Assembly: GCA_017446645.1 (NCBI GenBank)
Contig: JAFSQO010000377.1
Coordinates: 1 to 7,410 of the forward strand
Source: Synergistaceae bacterium
Lineage (GTDB): Bacteria > Synergistota > Synergistia > Synergistales > Aminobacteriaceae
Direction: 5' to 3'
DNA: 7,410 bases
The notes under the pieces were generated by a model. That model did not search any database and was not told where the DNA came from. It was given only the letters and a program-made list of their open reading frames with translations. Of this stretch, positions 7,271 to 7,410 are shown one piece after another (within the stretch, counting starts at the first letter, position 1; every line of letters begins with the position of its first letter). The position numbers and the translations under genes were made by a program.

Positions 7271-7339
7271 TTACTTCTCTTTTTGCCTCTTAATATAATC
7301 TATTACTTGATGTTCGGTATTCTCTGATACTGTTGCCAT
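7271..7339 (-). CDS. Possible 22-residue ORF coupled to tnpB
   Basis: An ATG at 7339, preceded by GGAAG at a spacing of six bases, opens a 22-codon frame beginning MATVSENTEHQVIDYIKR and ending in a lysine-rich tail. Its TAA is followed by one codon (ATC) and then the tnpB ATG, in the same frame. The product would be a small, charged, probably helical peptide. It may be a real micro-protein, a leader that couples translation to tnpB, or the remnant of a longer TnpB N-terminus. The frame is open upstream as far as the window edge, with a GTG at 7360 as an alternative start. A competing 20-codon frame (7352 to 7290) has a stronger Shine-Dalgarno, AGGTGAG, three bases before its ATG. I recognise no family for either. 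Confidence 0.35.
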   Translation of the reverse strand: MATVSENTEHQVIDYIKRQKEK

Positions 7340-7351
7340 GATGTACTTCCA

Positions 7352-7390
7352 TTTTCTCACCTCGTAAGTATTGTAACATATGTGTGAAAA
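7352..7390. repeat. 9-bp imperfect inverted repeat around the tnpB promoter
   Basis: TTTTCTCAC (7352-7360) and GTGTGAAAA (7382-7390) are reverse complements at eight of nine positions, separated by 21 bases that contain the extended -10 box. An 8-bp palindrome, ACATATGT (7376-7383), overlaps the right arm. It could be a subterminal left-end hairpin of the IS element or an operator; the sequence does not decide between them. Confidence 0.45.
7370..7378 (-). promoter_or_regulatory. Extended -10 promoter element for tnpB
   Basis: The minus strand reads TGTTACAAT, a near-consensus -10 (TACAAT) with TGn extension. The -35 region about 16 bases upstream (TTCCAA) is weak. Transcription would start near 7363, just before the AGGTGAG ribosome site, and would cover the tiny ORFs and tnpB. 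The element lies in the loop of the inverted repeat at 7352-7390. Confidence 0.4.
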
Positions 7391-7410
7391 TTTGGAACTG
7401 CCTAACTCAC

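Larger units (their letters stand above)
5866..7410 (-). mobile_element. IS200/IS605-family element of the tnpB-only type (IS1341-like), left end not resolved
   Basis: The element reads right to left: presumed left end near or beyond 7390-7410, promoter, tiny ORF, tnpB, omegaRNA region, and right end closing with a hairpin plus GTGAGGGTTCA near 5866. Such elements have no terminal inverted repeats and make no target duplication, and I see neither here. No TnpA (Y1 tyrosine transposase) gene lies in the window, so mobility would depend on a TnpA supplied in trans, unless tnpA lies beyond the right edge. The region is visibly richer in A and T than the A2M gene, consistent with separate ancestry. 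The right boundary is inferred from where recognisable host protein sequence resumes (Tyr codon at 5864). The left boundary is open, and the given end is only the window edge. Confidence 0.75.

Noticed and set aside
7388..7402. Minus-strand GSSKF, resembling the GCPK[LF] segment that precedes the retained host fragment in 4Fe-4S proteins
   Set aside because: Only three of five positions fit, both key residues (Cys, Pro) are missing, and the spacing to the right-end host sequence would be several residues too short; probably coincidence, so it was not used to place the left end.
1..7410. CRISPR array, tRNA or rRNA gene
   Set aside because: No series of regularly spaced repeats, no cloverleaf-like segment and no rRNA-like conserved stretch was seen on either strand.

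Overview
The window holds one very large secreted-protein gene, the first codons of a divergent gene at its left edge, and an IS200/IS605-type TnpB element that has inserted into a third gene. The large protein has an export signal and belongs to the bacterial alpha-2-macroglobulin (A2M) family. That family is mostly found in Gram-negative (diderm) bacteria, so a diderm host is likely. The mid-GC composition, the A2M architecture and the type of TnpB would fit a gut-associated anaerobe such as a Synergistota member, but this taxonomic guess is low confidence and rests on memory of family members.

Layout from left to right. Positions 1-42 (or 63), minus strand: the N-terminus of a small protein resembling DUF2442, cut off by the window edge. 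Positions 64-239: an intergenic region between divergent genes, with an extended -10 facing left, a consensus -10 facing right, and a 9-bp tandem TGTCAA repeat touching the right-facing -10. Positions 240-5636, plus strand: a 1798-residue A2M with an intact thioester (Cys1348 to Gln1351), followed by a clear plus-strand intrinsic terminator at 5651-5680.

From 5679 onward everything lies on the minus strand. Positions 5679 to about 5866 encode the last ~60 residues of a 4Fe-4S-binding-type protein, recognised by an MEVPCCGGL segment, with no start of its own. Immediately upstream is the right end of the TnpB element, including a G.U-containing hairpin that marks the end of a probable omega/reRNA. 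Next comes tnpB (5960-7267, 435 aa, RuvC D213/E301/D380 intact, first zinc knuckle missing). Upstream of tnpB are a possible 22-codon ORF, an extended -10 promoter and a 9-bp imperfect inverted repeat near the presumed left end. No tnpA is in the window, and the left boundary of the element is not resolved or lies beyond position 7410.

How the parts relate. The A2M is probably an envelope protease trap acting alone, because no pbpC partner is in the window. The TnpB element is a separate mobile unit that appears to have split the 4Fe-4S gene. The guide carried by its omegaRNA would by its nature be host-gene sequence (about 5846-5865), so the nuclease would be aimed at uninterrupted copies of the same gene. 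This is known TnpB biology. The less ordinary aspects are the divergent zinc ribbon, the tiny ORF next to tnpB, and the insertion into a coding gene.
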